Shown here: positions 61,013 to 64,000 of the stretch, in pieces
Position numbering within the stretch: position 1 is the stretch's first letter
How the letters are laid out: every line of letters starts with the position of its first letter
Assembly: GCA_965284435.1 (NCBI GenBank)
Contig: OZ260083.1
Span: forward strand, 2,294,001-2,358,000
DNA length: 64,000 nucleotides
Reading direction: 5' to 3'
Source: CAIYZT01 sp947461435
GTDB taxonomy: Bacteria > Pseudomonadota > Alphaproteobacteria > Rhodobacterales > Rhodobacteraceae
The notes under the pieces: generated by a model
Databases searched by the model: none
Told to the model about the DNA's origin: nothing
The model's input: the letters and a program-made list of their open reading frames with translations, nothing else
Program-made: the position numbers and the translations under genes

Positions 61013-61047
61013 CGCCAGTGGGCAGTTGACCACTGGCGGGTTTTCTT
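61013..61047 (+). terminator. Rho-independent terminator after the entericidin gene
   Basis: CGCCAGTGG (61013-61021) pairs perfectly with CCACTGGCG (61030-61038) around an 8-base loop, followed by GGTTTTCTT. Confidence 0.9.
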
Positions 61048-61111
61048 GGATTAAGCGTTCAGCCTAAGCCTAAATGAAACCAGTGACCGACAAGCGTTCG
61101 AAGGGCCAACC

Positions 61112-61753
61112 ATGATCCGTCTTGATATTTTCTCTGATCCTGTTTGTCCTTGGTGTCTGGTTGGCAAGGCTAATCTTGACCGCGCACTTGAATCGCATCC
61201 CGAACATCCTTTTGCGATTCAATGGCACCCTTTTCAGTTGAACCCGACCATGCCGATGGAAGGGGTCGATAAAGTTACTTACCTGGAAGAGCGCTTTGGC
61301 GGCTCCGGAAAACTGGCAGCCATCAATGCTCGTTTAAAGGAATTTGCGGCCAATGCCGGGGTTGATTTGAACCCAGAGACGCCAAAACGCATTCCCAATA
61401 CGTTGAACGCCCATCGATTGATCCATTGGGCCGGCCTAGAGGGGCTTCAGTCCCTTGTCGTGTCGGCCTTGTTTCGTGCCTATTGGAAGGAAGGGCGCGA
61501 TATCGGCAATTTGCCCGTGCTTGCAGATATTGCGGCGGGCTGCGGCATGGACCGCGATGTGACCTTTCGTCTTTTGCAAAGCGATGCCGATACCGATGAT
61601 ATCATGGCCCGCGATGCCGATGCTCGGGCCAAAGGTGTCAGCGCTGTACCAACCTTCCTGATCGCGCAGCAATACGTCGTGTCGGGCGCTCAGCCTCCGG
61701 ACGTTTGGCACAAGGTGATTTCAGAGCTGGTCGACAAGACAAAGGCCTCCTGA
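61112..61753 (+). CDS. DsbA family oxidoreductase (FrnE-like)
   Basis: A 213-residue cytoplasmic thioredoxin-fold protein of the DsbA superfamily with the active-site CPWC in FSDPVCPWCLVGKANL. It has the all-helical insertion (NTLNAHRLIHWAGLEG) and the cis-Pro segment GVSAVPTFLIAQQYVVSG. There is no signal peptide, as in FrnE-type proteins. AAGGGCCAACC precedes the ATG. The stop is immediately followed by the ATG of the MFS gene. Confidence 0.92.
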   Translation: MIRLDIFSDPVCPWCLVGKANLDRALESHPEHPFAIQWHPFQLNPTMPMEGVDKVTYLEERFGGSGKLAAINARLKEFAANAGVDLNPETPKRIPNTLNAHRLIHWAGLEGLQSLVVSALFRAYWKEGRDIGNLPVLADIAAGCGMDRDVTFRLLQSDADTDDIMARDADARAKGVSAVPTFLIAQQYVVSGAQPPDVWHKVISELVDKTKAS

Positions 61754-62962
61754 ATGGCACAGTCAAAACCGATGCATCAGGGCGAGTTTATCGCGCTTCT
61801 TGCCCTGTTGTTTTCAACGGTCGCCCTGACGATTGATGCAGTCTTGCCTGCCCTGCCGCTCATCGCGCAAACTCTCTCGCCCGACGATGAAAACCGGGCG
61901 CAATTGGTCATCACCTCTTTTGTTTTCGGGATGGGGATAGGGACGCTTTTTGCCGGCCCGCTGTCCGATCGTTTTGGGCGCAAGATCGTCGTCTTACTCG
62001 GACTGTTGGTTTATGCGGTTGCGGCGGTCATGTGCTATGCGTCCCAAAGTTTGGAATGGTTGTTGGCGGCGCGTGTCCTTCAGGGGGTAGGCGTTGCTGC
62101 GCCAAGAACGGTCAGCCTGGCCATCGTGCGCGATCTGTATTCAGGGCGCGAGATGGCAAAAATCGTCTCTTTTGCCCAAATGATATTCACCACAGTTCCC
62201 GCCATCGCGCCGCTTTTGGGCCTTGGGATGATTTGGCTGGCCGGATGGCAAGCGATTTTCTTGGGCTACTTGGGGTTTGCTGTTTTATGCGCGGTGTGGT
62301 TCGGGCTGCGTCAGCCGGAAACCCTGCCAAAGACGGCACGGCGGTCAATTTCCGCGGGCGCACTTTGGACTGCCACAAAAGCAATGTTTCGCGCCCCAGG
62401 CACCACGGTGTCGATCTTGGTGCAATCCTTGACCTCTGCCATGTTGTTCAGCACGCTTTCTTCGATCCAAGGGATCTTTGAACAGCATTTTGATCGTGCA
62501 AGCACCTTTGCCCTGTGGTTCGCCTTGATCGCGATCGTTTCAATCTCGGGCTCTTTTCTGAATTCACTGGTGGTCATGAGACTGGGGATGCGCCGCGTGC
62601 TTTTGATCACTTATGCCCTGCAATTGGGATCATCGGCCTTGATTTTGGTGGTGTTTGAATTTGACCTTCTATCTGCACCGTTCAACTTCGCACTCTTTAT
62701 CGTTTGGGCGATCGGTTTGTTTGCCATGATGGGCACGACGATGGGAAACTTGAACGCCTTGGCGTTAGAACCCTTGGGACATATCGCCGGATTGGTAGCG
62801 TCTGTCATGTCCAGTATCTCAACCGTCATTTCAGTCTTGATCGCCATACCGGTCGGGCTGAGTTTCAATGGAACGCCCCTGCCGCTGATTGCAGCGGTCA
62901 CGATCTTTGCCGCGCTGTCGTTGATCCTTGTACGCTTTGGGCTGCAAGAGGGTCAGGCCTAG
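61754..62962 (+). CDS. MFS transporter, Bcr/CflA drug-efflux type
   Basis: A 402-residue inner-membrane transporter with 12 predicted helices and the Bcr/CflA-typical LPALPLIAQTL region, GPLSDRFGRKIVVLLGL loop and RVLQGVGVAAPRTVSLAI stretch. The substrate is unknown; relatives export bicyclomycin, chloramphenicol or sulfonamides. It directly follows the DsbA/FrnE gene. Its TAG stop overlaps that of the convergent mfd gene in CTAG. Confidence 0.9.
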   Translation: MAQSKPMHQGEFIALLALLFSTVALTIDAVLPALPLIAQTLSPDDENRAQLVITSFVFGMGIGTLFAGPLSDRFGRKIVVLLGLLVYAVAAVMCYASQSLEWLLAARVLQGVGVAAPRTVSLAIVRDLYSGREMAKIVSFAQMIFTTVPAIAPLLGLGMIWLAGWQAIFLGYLGFAVLCAVWFGLRQPETLPKTARRSISAGALWTATKAMFRAPGTTVSILVQSLTSAMLFSTLSSIQGIFEQHFDRASTFALWFALIAIVSISGSFLNSLVVMRLGMRRVLLITYALQLGSSALILVVFEFDLLSAPFNFALFIVWAIGLFAMMGTTMGNLNALALEPLGHIAGLVASVMSSISTVISVLIAIPVGLSFNGTPLPLIAAVTIFAALSLILVRFGLQEGQA

Positions 62963-64000
62963 ACTTTTGTTTTCGCTTTGCCGATCTTCACCTTTTCCGC
63001 CAGATCGCGTGCAATGTTGAAGGCCCCTTTGATGCGATCGCTTTCCGTCTTCATCTCACCTTGCAGGACGATCTTGTTGCCCTGAACCTTGGCGGCAGCG
63101 TCCTGTTCGCGAATAAATTCAACAAGTCCCGCCGGATACGCGAATTTGTCGTTGTGAAACTGCACCGTGGCCCCTTTGGGGCCCACGTCCAGTTTCCGGA
63201 TCCCGGCCCGCTTGCACATGGCTTTTATGCGCACAATCACCATCAAAGTATTCACTTCTTTCGGAAGCGGGCCAAATCGATCAATCAATTCTGCTGCAAA
63301 TCCTTCAAGTTCGGACTTTGAACCGAGCGAGGACAGACGGCGATACAGACCAAGCCGGATATCGAGATCTGGAATATAGGCATCCGGGATCATCACGGGA
63401 ACACCCAGATTGATCTGCGGCGACCAACCATCATCCACCTGCGTCAAACCCGAAAGCTCGCCAGACTTGATCTTGGCGATCGTTTCTTCCAGCATCTGTT
63501 GATACAACTCGTACCCCACTTCGCGGATGTGGCCGGATTGCTCTTCGCCCAACAAATTGCCTGCTCCCCTTAGGTCCAGATCGTGGCTGGCAAGGTTGAA
63601 CCCAGCCCCAAGACTGTCCAAAGAGCCCAGAAGCTTGAGCCGTTTGCTGGCTTGCGGTGTCAAAGGTGAGCGCGGCCGGGTGGTCAGGTAACAATAGGCC
63701 CGCGTCTTGGCCCGGCCGACGCGTCCGCGTATTTGGTAAAGCTGCGACAGCCCAAACATGTCAGCTCTGTGGATGATCATCGTATTGGCCGTTGGAATAT
63801 CCAAACCAGATTCGACAATCGTCGTCGCCAACAGAACATCTGCCTTGCCGTCATAAAAATCATTCATGCGTTGATCAAGATCGCCGGCAGCCATTTGTCC
63901 GTGGGCGATGATATAACTGACCTCTGGCACATGGGTGGTCAAAAACTCTTCGATGTCCGGCAGATCAGATATGCGCGGCACGACATAAAAGCTTTGACCT
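62959..64000 (-). CDS. mfd: Transcription-repair coupling factor, C-terminal part (partial)
   Basis: The last 346 codons or so of Mfd; the gene runs off the right edge. Helicase motifs V and VI are present: DVLLATTIVESGLDIPTANT and QLYQIRGRVGRAKTRAYCYL. The relay-helix and TRG region (DLDLRGAGNLLGEEQSGHI) is followed by the C-terminal regulatory domain 7 (about the last 100 residues). Mfd removes RNA polymerase stalled at lesions and recruits UvrA. The N-terminal UvrB-like and polymerase-interaction domains lie outside the window. Confidence 0.95.
   Translation of the reverse strand, partial: GQSFYVVPRISDLPDIEEFLTTHVPEVSYIIAHGQMAAGDLDQRMNDFYDGKADVLLATTIVESGLDIPTANTMIIHRADMFGLSQLYQIRGRVGRAKTRAYCYLTTRPRSPLTPQASKRLKLLGSLDSLGAGFNLASHDLDLRGAGNLLGEEQSGHIREVGYELYQQMLEETIAKIKSGELSGLTQVDDGWSPQINLGVPVMIPDAYIPDLDIRLGLYRRLSSLGSKSELEGFAAELIDRFGPLPKEVNTLMVIVRIKAMCKRAGIRKLDVGPKGATVQFHNDKFAYPAGLVEFIREQDAAAKVQGNKIVLQGEMKTESDRIKGAFNIARDLAEKVKIGKAKTKV

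Noticed and set aside
1..64000. CRISPR arrays, insertion sequences, prophage or integron genes
   Set aside because: No spaced direct repeats, transposase, integrase or phage structural motifs were seen anywhere in the window.

Overview
The window reads as chromosomal DNA of an alphaproteobacterium of the order Rhodobacterales (Roseobacter/Rhodobacter type). Supporting evidence: the order-typical DUF6477 and DUF6456 proteins, a Hint-domain protein, a cckA-recA-alaS block, an alphaproteobacterial SOS box (GAAC-N7-GAAC) before recA, an iscR-suf operon whose IscR has a single cysteine, and a trimethylamine methyltransferase-family end at the left edge. Genus or species cannot be fixed from the sequence alone. 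Gene density is high, with many 1-4 base overlaps (ATGA, GTGA, TTGA, CTAG). I see no insertion sequence, prophage, CRISPR array or integron.

Layout. 0-8.5 kb: trimethylamine methyltransferase end, DUF6477, DUF6456 regulator-like protein, aqpZ, lipA, cytochrome c', a small membrane protein with a diheme cytochrome c and a GST, hpt, a COQ10/RatA protein, msrB and an OlsB-like acyltransferase. 8.5-20 kb: uup, a PLP decarboxylase with a YjbR protein, cysS-cimA-phytoene-synthase-like operon, GNAT/MFS pair, DNA glycosylase/esterase pair, glk. 20-28 kb: PhyH dioxygenase, amidotransferase, guaB, exoD, rsmB and the cell-cycle kinase cckA. 28-36 kb: sulfotransferase, recA, alaS, DUF1330, typA, FkbM methyltransferase. 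36-39 kb: icd, HD hydrolase, small hypothetical, alpha/beta hydrolase. 39-46.5 kb: the Fe-S assembly operon iscR-iscS-like-sufB-sufC-sufD-yip1-yip1-sufS, followed by tRNA-Arg(CCG). 46.6-51.8 kb: a signalling island. It holds a cysteine-free periplasmic SUOX-fold protein, a hybrid sensor kinase broken by a C9 tract, a divergent LuxR-type response regulator, and a LuxR-type autoinducer-domain protein. 52-64 kb: tsf-rpsB, psuK-psuG, DUF502, hydroxybutyrate dehydrogenase, Hint protein, a candidate small RNA, a peptide-binding protein, entericidin, DsbA/FrnE, MFS efflux, and the C-terminal part of mfd at the right edge.

Most of the window is housekeeping: translation, nucleotide salvage, Fe-S assembly, DNA repair and cell-cycle control. 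The parts most worth a second look are three. The first is the 46.6-51.8 kb island, where losing one C in a C9 run would join sensor kinase, receiver and Hpt into one 870-residue phosphorelay protein, and whose divergent promoter carries two perfect palindromes. The second is a short transcription unit (promoter, hairpin, terminator) on the minus strand at about 58.9 kb. The third is a hairpin-rich gap between the LuxR gene and tsf. Two genes of under 60 codons (57-residue membrane protein, 38-residue entericidin) are included.
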